A stretch of 64,000 nucleotides of DNA from Streptomyces aureoverticillatus (GTDB lineage Bacteria > Actinomycetota > Actinomycetes > Streptomycetales > Streptomycetaceae): contig NZ_BMSY01000011.1 of assembly GCF_014649395.1 (NCBI RefSeq), forward strand, positions 62,001 through 126,000. The letters are read 5' to 3'. The position numbers were made by a program, and so were the translations under genes. How positions within the stretch are numbered: position 1 is the first letter of the stretch; every line of letters begins with the position of its first letter. Shown here piece by piece: positions 51,742 to 60,111 of this stretch. Under the pieces are notes generated by a model that ran no database searches, was not told the DNA's origin, and saw only the letters and a program-made list of their open reading frames with translations.

Positions 51742-52899
51742 TTGGGGCGGCTGACCGGCGGGGATCCTTCTCTGCTACGGCGGATCAACTCCGCGGTGGT
51801 GCTGCACGCGCTGCGTGCGGCGGACTTCGCGACCCTCACGGAGATCACCCGGGTGACGGGGCTCTCCCGGCCCACCGTCGAGGGCGTGGTCGAAGGGCTC
51901 AGCGAGGCCGGGCTCGTGGTGGAGACGGACGCGGACGAGGGCGGCGCGCGACGACAGGGACGGCCGGCGCGGAAGTTCCGGTTCCGGGCGGAGGCGGGAC
52001 ATCTGCTCGGGCTTGAGATCGGTCCGCACCGCGTCGCCGCCGTCCTCGCCGACCTCGACGGCAAGATCATCGGTACCGCCGCGAAGGACGTCTCGGAGAC
52101 GGCGCCGGCGGACGAACGCCTCGACCGGCTGCGCGGTGCCGTCGCCGATCTGCTGCGCCGCGCGGGCGTCTCCCGGGGTTCACTGCGCGCCGTCGGCGTC
52201 GGCAGCCCCGGCATCGTGGAGGCCGACGGTTCGGTGCGGCTCGGCACGGCGCTGCCCGGCTGGACGGGCCTGCAGCTCGGCGAGCGGCTGCGGCGGTCCT
52301 TCAAGTGCCCGGTCCTGGTGGAGAACGACGCCAACGCGGCGGCGGTGGCCGAGCACTGGAAGGGCGCCGCGACGGAGTCGGACGACGTGGTGTTCGTCCT
52401 GGCCGGTCTGAGCCCCGGTGCCGGTTCACTGATCGGCGGGCGGCTGCACCGCGGGTACGGCGGGGCGGCGGGCGAGATCGGCGCGCTGCACCTGCTGGGC
52501 CGCGAGGTGACGCCGGAGACGCTCCTGTCGACCACGGACGAGCCGCTGCACCCGCTGGACGAGCAGGCGGTGGCGGAGGTCTTCGCGCACGCGCGTGAGG
52601 GCGACGAGCGGGCTCTCGCGGCGGTCGACCGGTTCATCCGCCGTCTCGTGCACGACGTGGGCGCGCTGGTCCTCGCGCTCGACCCGGAGCTGGTCGTGGT
52701 GGGCGGCTGGGCGGCGGGCCTGGACGGCGTCCTGGAGCCGCTCCACCGCGAGCTGGCCCGCTACTGCCTCAGGCCGCCGCGGGTGACCCTGTCGATGCTC
52801 GGTGAGGCCGCGGTGGCCACGGGGGCGCTGCGGCTCGCCCTCGACCACGTGGAGGAGGAACTGTTCGCGGTGGAGGGCACGGTGACGGCGCGGCACTAG
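51742..52899 (+). CDS. ROK-family transcriptional regulator
   Basis: A protein of 385 aa with TTG start. N-terminal winged helix: LLRRINSAVVLHALRAADFA then SRPTVEGVVEGLSEAGLV (residues 10-58). The ROK sugar-kinase-like part has a divergent ATP/glucose motif: VENDANAAAVAEHWKGAA and GRLHRGYGGAAGEIGALHL. The zinc-binding CXCGXXGC-type motif of true ROK kinases is not visible, so it is probably a repressor without kinase activity. It responds to a sugar or sugar derivative by family analogy. Confidence 0.85.
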   Translation: MGRLTGGDPSLLRRINSAVVLHALRAADFATLTEITRVTGLSRPTVEGVVEGLSEAGLVVETDADEGGARRQGRPARKFRFRAEAGHLLGLEIGPHRVAAVLADLDGKIIGTAAKDVSETAPADERLDRLRGAVADLLRRAGVSRGSLRAVGVGSPGIVEADGSVRLGTALPGWTGLQLGERLRRSFKCPVLVENDANAAAVAEHWKGAATESDDVVFVLAGLSPGAGSLIGGRLHRGYGGAAGEIGALHLLGREVTPETLLSTTDEPLHPLDEQAVAEVFAHAREGDERALAAVDRFIRRLVHDVGALVLALDPELVVVGGWAAGLDGVLEPLHRELARYCLRPPRVTLSMLGEAAVATGALRLALDHVEEELFAVEGTVTARH

Positions 52900-52973
52900 G
52901 GCGTGTCCGATGGGCCGGCGTGGTGTCGCGCCGCGCCGCCGGACAGGCCCTGGGCCACGCCGTCACATGGTCT

Positions 52974-53735
52974 TCAGGAAGCCTGCTGCTCCGGTCCGTG
53001 GTGGATCTCGACCGCGCCCTGGTCGCCGAAGGTGAGGCGGCAGGTGTCCGCGCGGTACGTGGCCATGGAGAGCGCCGCCGTGCGGCCGTCCGCGAGGAAG
53101 CGGGTGGTGACGACCAGGACGGGCGCGCCGGGCAGGCGGTCCAGAGCCTTGGCGTCGTCCGCGCGGGCGGAGCCGAGCTCGACGGCGCGGTCCTGGCCCT
53201 CGAGGTCCAGGCGGCCGAGCTCACGCAGCACGGCACGCGCGCGGGCGGGCCCGGCGGGCGCGTCGATCGCGGTGAGGTCGGGAACCGAGGCCGCCGGGAC
53301 GTACAGCAGCTCCGCGGCGACGGGCTGGCCGTGCGAGACACGGGTGCGGCGCACCGTGTGCACCGGCTCGTCCGGGTCGACGCCGAGGGCGCGGGCCACG
53401 TCGGCGGGCGCCGGCGCGAGCTCGCTGTCCGCGGGCTGCCAGGCGTCACCGGCCGCGCCGGGCCAGGTGCCCTGGGCGGAGCCGACGGCCACGCCCATGC
53501 GGGGCGGGGCGACGGTCGTGCCGACGCCGCGGCGGCGCTGCAGCCGTCCCTCCAGTTCGAGCTGTTCCAGTGCCTGGCGGAGCGTCGCGCGGGCGACGCC
53601 GAACCGGGCGGCGAGGTCGCGTTCGTTGGGCAGGATCTCGCCCACGGCGAACTCGGAGTCCAGTGCTTCGCTGAGCACGGTCTTGAGGTGCCAGTACTTC
53701 GGCTCCGGCACCGATTCAAGCTGCGTGGTCCCCAC
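52974..53735 (-). CDS. GntR/HutC-family regulator, DasR-like
   Basis: A protein of 253 aa from GTG 53735 (GGAGG upstream). Winged helix: GEILPNERDLAARFGVARATLRQALEQLELEGRLQRRRGVGT (around residues 32-73). The rest is a UTRA ligand domain (AADVARALGVDP...VSHGQPVAAELLYVP), giving the HutC type like DasR, the N-acetylglucosamine regulator of Streptomyces. A DasR-like palindrome lies 98 bp upstream of its start. Probably an aminosugar- or sugar-phosphate-responsive paralogue; it is not DasR itself as no dasABC genes are near. Confidence 0.88.
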   Translation of the reverse strand: MGTTQLESVPEPKYWHLKTVLSEALDSEFAVGEILPNERDLAARFGVARATLRQALEQLELEGRLQRRRGVGTTVAPPRMGVAVGSAQGTWPGAAGDAWQPADSELAPAPADVARALGVDPDEPVHTVRRTRVSHGQPVAAELLYVPAASVPDLTAIDAPAGPARARAVLRELGRLDLEGQDRAVELGSARADDAKALDRLPGAPVLVVTTRFLADGRTAALSMATYRADTCRLTFGDQGAVEIHHGPEQQAS

Positions 53736-53832
53736 CCTGTCCTCCGCAATCGCCGTGCGCAGGCGGCTTTTTCGCGCCTTGTTTATTAAAGGTTCCTGCA
53801 CTATCTCAGCGACGATAGAGCCGCACCCACCC

Positions 53833-53846
53833 TTGGTCAAGACCAA
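53833..53846. promoter_or_regulatory. dre-like palindrome (DasR-type operator)
   Basis: TTGGTC-AA-GACCAA, perfect 6-bp arms, within CTTGGTCAAGACCAAT. The DasR element dre in Streptomyces has consensus ATTGGTCTAGACCAAT-like; this differs only in the centre and first base. It is 98 bp upstream of the GntR start on the minus strand. Between it and the gene there is an AT-rich stretch (TTTATTAAA at ~53779) likely to be the promoter. Confidence 0.7.
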
Positions 53847-54024
53847 TCCTGTGTCCGTTACAGCCCGCAGTGAAGTGATGCCACAGAGCATTCACGCGCT
53901 GTTCGCGCGTGGTCGACACCGGCCGCGCCGAGGTGACGCAATCCGACGCGTCCCGTGAGCGCGCGGACACGACGAGGCCCCCGCCCTTTGCACGGACGGG
54001 GGCCTCGTGAGCCGATCGGGCGCC

Positions 54025-54951
54025 CTAGTCGGCGAGCCCCACGAGCTTGTCCGGATTCCGCACGATGAACACGCGCTGGACGCGTCCGTCGGCGACCTCG
54101 AGCTGGAGGACGCTGTCGGGCTTGCCGTCGACGAGGACGAGGACGGACTCGGTTCCGTTCACCTCCAGGATGCGGAACTCGACGTCGGTCGCGCCCGGCA
54201 CGCCCTTGCGCGCCGCGCCGATGACGAAGCGGCCCACCTTGTCGGCCGACTCCACGACCCGCAGCGGCGCCCTGGCCTTGCCCCCGCTGTCGCCGACGAG
54301 GTGGACGTCCGGCGCGAGCAAGGACATCAGGCCGTCGAGGTCGCCGTCCACGGCGGCGGCGAGGAAGCGCTCGGTGAGGTCGCGGCACTGGGCGGGGTCG
54401 ACCTCGTAGCGGGGCCTGCCCTCCTCCACGTGCTTGCGGGCCCGCCCGGCGAGCTGGCGCACCGCGGCCTCGCTGCGGTCGAGCGTGGTCGCGATCTCCG
54501 CGAACGGGAACCCGAAGGCCTCCCGCAGCACGAACACCGCGCGCTCCAGCGGCGACAGGGACTCCAGGACCACGAGCACGGCGAGCGACACGGAGTCGGC
54601 GAGGACGGCCTGCTCGGCGGTGTCGGGCACGGTCGGCCCGAAGTCGGTGACCAGCGGCTCGGGAAGCCAGGGGCCCACGTACGACTCGCGGCGGGACTGG
54701 GCCGCGCGCAGCCGGTCGATGGCGAGCCGAGTGGTGATCCGCACCAAGTAGGCGCGCGGTTCGCGCACTTCCGCGCGCTCGTCCGCGGACCAGCGCAGCC
54801 AGGCGTCCTGGACGACGTCCTCCGCGTCGGCCACCCGCCCGAGCATGCGATAGGCGACGCCCATCAGGACGGGCCGGTGCTCTTCGAAGACGTCGGTCGC
54901 GGTGTCGGTAGCCACGTCACCATCCCAGCTCACGGATCTGCCCGTGTCCAC
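54025..54951 (-). CDS. ECF41-family RNA polymerase sigma factor (SigJ-like)
   Basis: A protein of 308 aa from GTG 54951. Sigma region 2 is VFEEHRPVLMGVAYRMLGRV ADAEDVVQDAWLRW, the linker has the ECF41 motif WLPEP (95-99), region 4 is LSPLERAVFVLREAFGFPFAEIA. The C-terminal ~115 residues are a SnoaL-like domain with DSGGKARA and the terminal N299-PDKL motif, which in ECF41 regulates activity in cis. ECF41 genes usually lie next to an oxidoreductase/hydrolase/carboxymuconolactone target; here an alpha/beta hydrolase is divergent. Confidence 0.92.
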   Translation of the reverse strand: MDTGRSVSWDGDVATDTATDVFEEHRPVLMGVAYRMLGRVADAEDVVQDAWLRWSADERAEVREPRAYLVRITTRLAIDRLRAAQSRRESYVGPWLPEPLVTDFGPTVPDTAEQAVLADSVSLAVLVVLESLSPLERAVFVLREAFGFPFAEIATTLDRSEAAVRQLAGRARKHVEEGRPRYEVDPAQCRDLTERFLAAAVDGDLDGLMSLLAPDVHLVGDSGGKARAPLRVVESADKVGRFVIGAARKGVPGATDVEFRILEVNGTESVLVLVDGKPDSVLQLEVADGRVQRVFIVRNPDKLVGLAD

Positions 54952-55097
54952 CCGCGGCCTGCAACCGGACGAGGATCACACCGGGCTGTCGCGAGGGCCG
55001 GTCCGGGGCCCGGCGCAAGTCTGTGCCGTCGCCCTCTTGAACTCGTCGCTACCCGGCGGTAATTGTTCCTGACAGGATGTCTAAGTCAGGAGCAGTC

Positions 55098-55946
55098 ATG
55101 CCCGCACAGGTGGCAGAGGTCGCAGAGGTGTCGTTCAGCGTCGAGTCGCCGCGCGGCCCGCGCGCGGTGACCGTCTCCTACGAGCGCACGGGCACCGGAG
55201 ACCCGCTGCTCCTGCTGCACGGCATAGGCCACCACCGGCAGGCCTGGAACCCCGTCATCGGCATCCTCGCCGCCGAGCGCGACGTGATCTCCGTGGATCT
55301 GCCCGGTTTCGGCGCCTCCCCGGCGCTGCCGGACGGCCTGGCGTACGACCTGTCGACGGTGGTGCCCGCCCTGCACGCCCTGTGCGAGGCCCTGGGCGTC
55401 GACCGGCCGCACGTGGCGGGCAATTCGCTGGGCGGCCTGCTGGCCCTCGAACTCGGCCGGGAGAAGCTCGTACGGTCCGTCACCGCGCTGTCCCCGGCCG
55501 GGTTCTGGAACGAGGCGGAGCGTCGGTACGCCTTCACGACGCTCCGTACGATGCGCCGCGTCGCACGGCTGATGCCGCTGCCGATGATCGAACGGCTCTC
55601 CCGGAGCGCGGTCGGCCGGACCGCGCTCACCAGCACCATCTACGCCCGCCCCGGCCACCGTTCACCGGAGGCGGTCGTCGCGGAGACGCTCGCGCTGCGC
55701 CGGGCCACGGGGTTCCACGAGACCCTCATGGCCGGGCAGAACGTGCTCTTCCGCGACGACGTGCCGGAGCTGCCGGTCACCGTCGCCTGGGGCACCCGCG
55801 ACCGGCTGCTGCTGCGCCGCCAGGGCGTCCGCGCGAAGCACGCGATCCCCGGGGCGCGGCTCGTGCGGCTGCCGGGCTGCGGGCACGTGCCGATGCACGA
55901 CGACCCGGCGCTCGTCGCGCGCGTCATCCTGGACACGAGCCGCTGA
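55098..55946 (+). CDS. Alpha/beta-fold hydrolase
   Basis: A protein of 282 aa from ATG 55098 (CAGGAG 5 nt upstream; ATG 55077 has a weak RBS). Oxyanion motif LLLLHGIGHHRQAWNPV, nucleophile elbow VAGNSLGGLLALELG with Ser in GNSLGG, acid in TRDRLLL, and catalytic His in GCGHVPMHDDP. A typical esterase/haloalkane-dehalogenase-like enzyme. It is divergent from the ECF41 sigma gene, the usual partner position, so it is probably its target. Confidence 0.88.
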   Translation: MPAQVAEVAEVSFSVESPRGPRAVTVSYERTGTGDPLLLLHGIGHHRQAWNPVIGILAAERDVISVDLPGFGASPALPDGLAYDLSTVVPALHALCEALGVDRPHVAGNSLGGLLALELGREKLVRSVTALSPAGFWNEAERRYAFTTLRTMRRVARLMPLPMIERLSRSAVGRTALTSTIYARPGHRSPEAVVAETLALRRATGFHETLMAGQNVLFRDDVPELPVTVAWGTRDRLLLRRQGVRAKHAIPGARLVRLPGCGHVPMHDDPALVARVILDTSR

Positions 55947-55955
55947 CGCGGCGGT

Positions 55956-56366
55956 TCAGGAGTTGGACCACGCGCGCGTGGACAGCACCAGCCGGTAGCC
56001 GTCGGGGTCCTCGATGGTGACGCCCCACTCGTTCCAGTACGGGTTCGGCGACTGCACCCGCTCGCCACCGTGGCCTTCCAGGCGGGCGACCAGGTCCTCC
56101 GGCACTTCGCCGTCTACGTAGATGACGAGCAGGTCCTCCTCGGTGGGCCGGGGCTCCACGGGGGCGGCCGACTCATGGACGAGCTCGAGGTGCCAGGAGG
56201 CGTCCGGCCAGCCGACCATGAGGAGCGCGTGCTCGCCGGGGCCGCCGCCTTCCTCGTGGCGGTAGATGACGTCGAGCCCGAGTCCGCCGACCCAGAACCG
56301 CTCGGCGGCGGCCAGGTCACGCGAGGGGCGGGCGATGCGGATGTGGCTCTGGCCGTTCACGGGCAC
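55956..56366 (-). CDS. VOC-family protein
   Basis: A protein of 136 aa with GTG start behind AGGAGGACC. Glyoxalase fold: SHIRIARPSRDLAAAERFWV GGLGLDVI at the N-terminus and VTIEDPDGYRLVLSTRAW at the C-terminus with the Glu/Asp metal ligand. It is convergent with the alpha/beta hydrolase, 9 bp apart. Substrate unknown. Confidence 0.85.
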   Translation of the reverse strand: MPVNGQSHIRIARPSRDLAAAERFWVGGLGLDVIYRHEEGGGPGEHALLMVGWPDASWHLELVHESAAPVEPRPTEEDLLVIYVDGEVPEDLVARLEGHGGERVQSPNPYWNEWGVTIEDPDGYRLVLSTRAWSNS

Positions 56367-56582
56367 GGGGTCCTCCTTGACTGCGGCACGCCCTGTCGCA
56401 CGCCGGCGGCCACTCTAGGCATCGGACGATCTTGAAATCATCGGCCATCGGTCCTCGTGCGCGCGGCCCGTGACGTAGGGCCTCGGCCCTAGTCCCTGTC
56501 CGGTGGGGCGGTTTCCTGTCCGGTGGAGCGGCCTTCGGCAGCCCGCGCCCGCGCGGCAGTTCCCCTGCACCCCTGGGCAGTT

Positions 56583-56604
56583 GTTCACTTGTGGTTCGCG
56601 TGAG
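56583..56604 (+). promoter_or_regulatory. Candidate PHO box (PhoP) upstream of phoD
   Basis: Two adjacent 11-bp units, GTTCACTTGTG and GTTCGCGTGAG. Streptomyces PHO boxes are direct repeats of 11 bp beginning GTTCAC(C), and alkaline phosphatase D is a classic PhoP target. It lies 140-161 bp before the phoD start. The second unit is only a partial match. Confidence 0.5.
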
Positions 56605-56613
56605 CGCCGTGAT

Positions 56614-56712
56614 GCGGCAGTACACGTGGCACTGCACATCGCGGCAGACGCGGCACCGCACATCGCGGTACACGTGGCACCGCGCATGGCAGTGCGCCTG
56701 GCACCGCACACC
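56614..56712 (+). repeat. 24-bp tandem repeat, 4 copies, in phoD leader
   Basis: Units of 27, 24, 24 and 24 bp with the core GCGGTACACGTGGCACCGCA. The period is eight codons and the frame is open into phoD. It lies between the PHO box and the start codon. Confidence 0.8.
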
Positions 56713-56743
56713 CCGTCGATCGGCCGTCCCTGGAGGCGTCTTC

Positions 56744-58324
56744 ATGTCACACCGTCCGTCGAGCCCCTCCCCGCGCCGCCGGAGCCTGCTGCGCGGTTCG
56801 CTCGCCGTGCCCGCGGCGCTCGCCGTGCCCGCGCTGTCCGGCACGGCCCCGGCGCTCGCCCTCAGGGGGCGCCCGAGCGCCGACTGGGGTGTGCAGGCCG
56901 GTGATGTGGGCGCCCACTCGGGCCTGGTGTGGGTCCGCTCCGACCGGCCCGCCCGCATGATCGTGGAGACGTCCGCCACCGAGTCGTTCCGCCGGCCGAC
57001 CCGCTGGCACGGCCCGCTGCTCGGCCCGGGCACCGACTTCACCGGGACGACGCGGCTGCGCGGGCTGCCCTCCGGCGAGCAGATCCACTACCGGGTGCTG
57101 CTCGCCGACCCGGACGACCCGCGCCGCACGGGACGGCCCGTCACCGGTACGTTCCGCACGACGTCCCGCAGACGCCGCGACGGCGTGCGCTTCCTGTGGT
57201 CGGGGGACATCGCCGGCCAGGGCTGGGGCATCAACCCGGAGCTCGGCGGCTGGCGGGTGTACGAGGAGATGCGCGGCCGCAATCCCGACTTCTTCCTGTG
57301 CAGCGGCGACAACGTCTACGCCGACGGCCCCATCCAGCCGAGCGTGACGCTGCCCGACGGCCGGGTGTGGAAGAACATCACCACGCCGGAGAAGTCGAAG
57401 GTCGCCGAGACCCTCGCGGAGTTCCGCGGCAACTTCCGCTACAACCTGCTCGACGAGAACGTACGCCGCTTCAACGCGCAGGTGCCGTCCATCGTGCAGT
57501 GGGACGACCACGAGGTGCGCAACAACTGGTACCCGGGACAGATCCTCGACGACGCCCGGTATACGGAGAAGGACGTCGACGTCCTCGCGGGGCGGTCGCT
57601 GCGGGCGTTCAGCGAGTACTACCCGATCTCCACGCAGCGCCCCGGCGACCGCGAGGGCCGGGTGTACCGAGTGCTGCGGCACGGCCCGCTCCTGGACGTC
57701 TTCGTGCTCGACATGCGGACGTACCGCAACGCCAACTCGCCCAACCGGCAGCCCGAGGACGCCACCGGCATCCTCGGTGCCGAGCAGCTCGCCTGGCTGA
57801 AGCGGGAGTTGTCGCGGTCCCGCGCGGTGTGGAAGGTGATCGCCGCCGACATGCCGCTGGGTCTGGTGGTGGCCGACGGCAAGACGAACTTCGAGGCCGT
57901 CGCGCAGGGCGACCCGGGCGCGCCGCTCGGCCGTGAGCTGCAGCTCGCCGAGCTGCTGCGGCACATCAAGCACCGGAAGATCACCGGCACGGTGTGGCTG
58001 ACCGCCGACGTGCACTACACCTCGGCGCAGCACTACGACCCGGCGCGAGCCGCCTTCAAGGACTTCGCGCCATTCTGGGAATTCGTGTCCGGGCCGCTCG
58101 CCGCGGGCGGTTTCCCGGCCGTGAAACTGGATGGAACCTTCGGTCCGGACCAGACGTTCGTCAAGGCGCCGGACCGTCCCAACACGTCGCCGGCGGAGAC
58201 ACCGCCCTACTACGGAGAGGTGGACATCGACGGCGACAGCGGCGAGTTGACGGTGCGACTGCGGCAGCAGGGCGGAGGCGTGCTCTTCACCAAGGTGCTG
58301 CAGCCGGGACGCGTGGGCCAGTGA
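56744..58324 (+). CDS. phoD: Alkaline phosphatase D, Tat-exported
   Basis: A protein of 526 aa. Tat signal: PRRRSLLRGSLAVPAALAVP (twin Arg at 11-13, hydrophobic core, AxA-like APALA). A Fn3-like N-terminal domain is followed by the PhoD metallophosphatase: FLWSGDIAGQGWGI with Asp, FFLCSGDNVYADGP, VQWDDHEVRNNW, DMRTYRN, and VWLTADVHYTSAQHY with His ligands. Acts outside the cell as a phosphodiesterase/monoesterase for phosphate supply. GGAGG is ~8 nt before the ATG. A PHO-box-like repeat lies upstream. Confidence 0.93.
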   Translation: MSHRPSSPSPRRRSLLRGSLAVPAALAVPALSGTAPALALRGRPSADWGVQAGDVGAHSGLVWVRSDRPARMIVETSATESFRRPTRWHGPLLGPGTDFTGTTRLRGLPSGEQIHYRVLLADPDDPRRTGRPVTGTFRTTSRRRRDGVRFLWSGDIAGQGWGINPELGGWRVYEEMRGRNPDFFLCSGDNVYADGPIQPSVTLPDGRVWKNITTPEKSKVAETLAEFRGNFRYNLLDENVRRFNAQVPSIVQWDDHEVRNNWYPGQILDDARYTEKDVDVLAGRSLRAFSEYYPISTQRPGDREGRVYRVLRHGPLLDVFVLDMRTYRNANSPNRQPEDATGILGAEQLAWLKRELSRSRAVWKVIAADMPLGLVVADGKTNFEAVAQGDPGAPLGRELQLAELLRHIKHRKITGTVWLTADVHYTSAQHYDPARAAFKDFAPFWEFVSGPLAAGGFPAVKLDGTFGPDQTFVKAPDRPNTSPAETPPYYGEVDIDGDSGELTVRLRQQGGGVLFTKVLQPGRVGQ

Positions 58325-58330
58325 CGGCCG

Positions 58331-58372
58331 GCGCGGGTGCGGGCAGGCCGTCGGGCCCGCCGGCACCCGCGC
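58331..58372 (+). terminator. Terminator after phoD
   Basis: A perfect 10-bp stem GCGCGGGTGC/GCACCCGCGC 7 bp after the stop, with a smaller hairpin in the loop. Confidence 0.75.
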
Positions 58373-58460
58373 GAACCGTTGCGGGCGTACGGGGGACAGC
58401 GACGGACAACCGGGGTGAGCAAAGAGAATGAAACGGACAGATCCGCTCTTAACCCATCAG

Positions 58461-58477
58461 TCACAAATCGTTCGTGA
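58461..58477. promoter_or_regulatory. Near-palindrome upstream of ACT-GNAT gene
   Basis: TCACAAATCGTTCGTGA: arms TCAC-AA and TT-GTGA with one mismatched pair. It lies 32-48 bp before the start of the ACT-GNAT gene, so it may be an operator. No known consensus matched. Confidence 0.35.
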
Positions 58478-58508
58478 TCACGCAACACCCTTCGGTCACA
58501 GTGGCTGC

Positions 58509-59990
58509 ATGAGTGCTGACATGTCTGATGTGACGCGTAAGAGGCACGGCAGGCCGGCCCATCACTGGCGCCGGGACGTCGTCGAACTCGCCGCGCTGTT
58601 CACGGCCGTGGCCGTGGCCGACGCCGTGGCGAATCTCGTGGGGCACGGCCCGGACGGGCCCGAACTCCTCCTCGTCTCGGCCGTGATCCTGGCGGCCACG
58701 GCCGGCTTCCACACATGGTGGGCACGGCGCCACACGCACGCGCCGCCGGGAGGCGAAGGGTCCGATACCAACACCCGGCCGTCCGCGACCGAGGACGAGG
58801 CCGGGCACCGGGCGGCACGCCGAGCCGGAACCGCCGCCGAGGCCGCGCCGGATGCGGCGTCCGGCGCGGCGGCCGACCCGCAAGGGGCGCCGACCGCGCT
58901 CTGGCGCATGCGCACCACCGTGCGCGACCAGCCGGGCTCCCTCGCCGCGCTGTGCACGGCGCTGGCGCACGACCAGGTCGACATCCTGAGCCTGCAGACC
59001 CATCCGCTGGCCGAAGGCACGGTCGACGAGTTCCTGCTGCGGGCCCCGGCGGCACTGCCCGCGTCCGACCTCACACGCACGGTCTCCCGGGCGGGCGGCT
59101 CCGGCACCTGGATCGAGCGGGCCGACGCGCACGACCTGGTGGACGCGCCCACGCGCATCCTGGGCCTGGCCACCCGCACGGCCCTGGACGCGGCGGAACT
59201 GCCGCTGGCGCTGCGCCAGTTGCTGGGCCGCTGCACCATCCGCTCGCTGCCCGCCACACCGGGGCACGCCGAGGGCACGGGGCGCGCGGGCGAGGACCCT
59301 GCGCCCGTCGAGGGTGTCCTGGAGGGGACCGTGCTGCGGCTGCGGGCCCCCGAAGGCGGAGTGATCACGGTCGAGCGCCCCTATCTCCCCTTCACACCCA
59401 CGGAGTTCGCCCGCGCGCGGGCGCTCGTGGAGCTCGACACCCGGCTCGGCCCGCGCATCCCGCGCGAACAGGACGTGCTGACGCTCCCCGAGGGCAGCGA
59501 CATCACGGTCAGCCGCGCCGACACAGGCGACCTCCGGGCCGCCAGGGCCATGCACGACCGCTGCTCGCAGCGCACCCTGGGCATGCGGTACCACGGCCCC
59601 GTGCACGACGCCGACCGCTATCTCAACCACCTCCTGAGCCCGCGCTTCGGCCGCACCCTCGCCGCCCGTACGGCGTCCGGCCGCGTCGTCGGCCTCGGCC
59701 ACCTGCTCTGGGACGGCGACGAGACGGAGATCGCCCTGCTCGTCGAGGACGAGTGGCAGCGCCGCGGCATCGGCGGTGAACTGCTCGGCCGCCTGGTCAC
59801 CATGGCGATCGAGGCGGGCTGCGAGAGCGTGTACGCGGTCACCCAGTCGTCCAACACCGGCATGGTCGCCGCGATGCGCGGACTGAATCTGCCCCTCGAC
59901 TTCCAGATCGAGGAGGGCACGCTGGTCATCACCGCCCGCCTCGACGCCACACCGGTCCGTTCCCAACTGCCGTACGAAAGCCACCAGTAG
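58509..59990 (+). CDS. Membrane-anchored ACT-GNAT acetyltransferase
   Basis: A protein of 493 aa. Two N-terminal membrane helices (~23-65), a Pro/Ala-rich linker, an ACT domain (TVRDQPGSLAALCTALAHDQ VDILSLQTHPL, residues ~137-167, plus beta strands after it), and a C-terminal GNAT domain with the acetyl-CoA loop LVEDEWQRRGIGGELLGRLV near 411-430. ACT domains bind amino acids, and actinobacterial GNAT-ACT proteins are amino-acid-sensing protein lysine acetyltransferases; here the order is ACT then GNAT and there is a membrane anchor. Allosteric control by an amino acid is inferred. ATG 58509; ATG 58521 is an alternative. Confidence 0.82.
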   Translation: MSADMSDVTRKRHGRPAHHWRRDVVELAALFTAVAVADAVANLVGHGPDGPELLLVSAVILAATAGFHTWWARRHTHAPPGGEGSDTNTRPSATEDEAGHRAARRAGTAAEAAPDAASGAAADPQGAPTALWRMRTTVRDQPGSLAALCTALAHDQVDILSLQTHPLAEGTVDEFLLRAPAALPASDLTRTVSRAGGSGTWIERADAHDLVDAPTRILGLATRTALDAAELPLALRQLLGRCTIRSLPATPGHAEGTGRAGEDPAPVEGVLEGTVLRLRAPEGGVITVERPYLPFTPTEFARARALVELDTRLGPRIPREQDVLTLPEGSDITVSRADTGDLRAARAMHDRCSQRTLGMRYHGPVHDADRYLNHLLSPRFGRTLAARTASGRVVGLGHLLWDGDETEIALLVEDEWQRRGIGGELLGRLVTMAIEAGCESVYAVTQSSNTGMVAAMRGLNLPLDFQIEEGTLVITARLDATPVRSQLPYESHQ

Positions 59991-60028
59991 GGACGCCGTC
60001 CACGGGACATCTGAAGAACGGACGTGCC

Positions 60029-60074
60029 GACGCCCGCACTCCCCGCTGCCTCGTGCGCGGAGGGTGCGGGCGTC
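60029..60074. terminator. Bidirectional terminator between ACT-GNAT and dehydrogenase genes
   Basis: A perfect 11-bp stem GACGCCCGCAC/GTGCGGGCGTC with additional inner pairing (CCGC/GCGG). It lies between convergent genes. Confidence 0.75.
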
Positions 60075-60111
60075 CGCCGTCCCGAAGAGTGGCCGCCTTC
60101 AGGCTCCGGCT

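Larger units (their letters stand above)
56367..56743. other. 377-bp region between divergent VOC and phoD genes
   Basis: No gene seen. It carries a candidate PHO box (56583-56604) and four 24-27-bp tandem repeats (56614-56712). The plus frame is open through the repeats into phoD, but such an extension would bury the Tat signal. Confidence 0.6.

Noticed and set aside
56591..56743. N-terminal extension of PhoD through the 24-bp repeats
   Set aside because: It would place 51 residues before the Tat signal, and a good ribosome site precedes ATG 56744.
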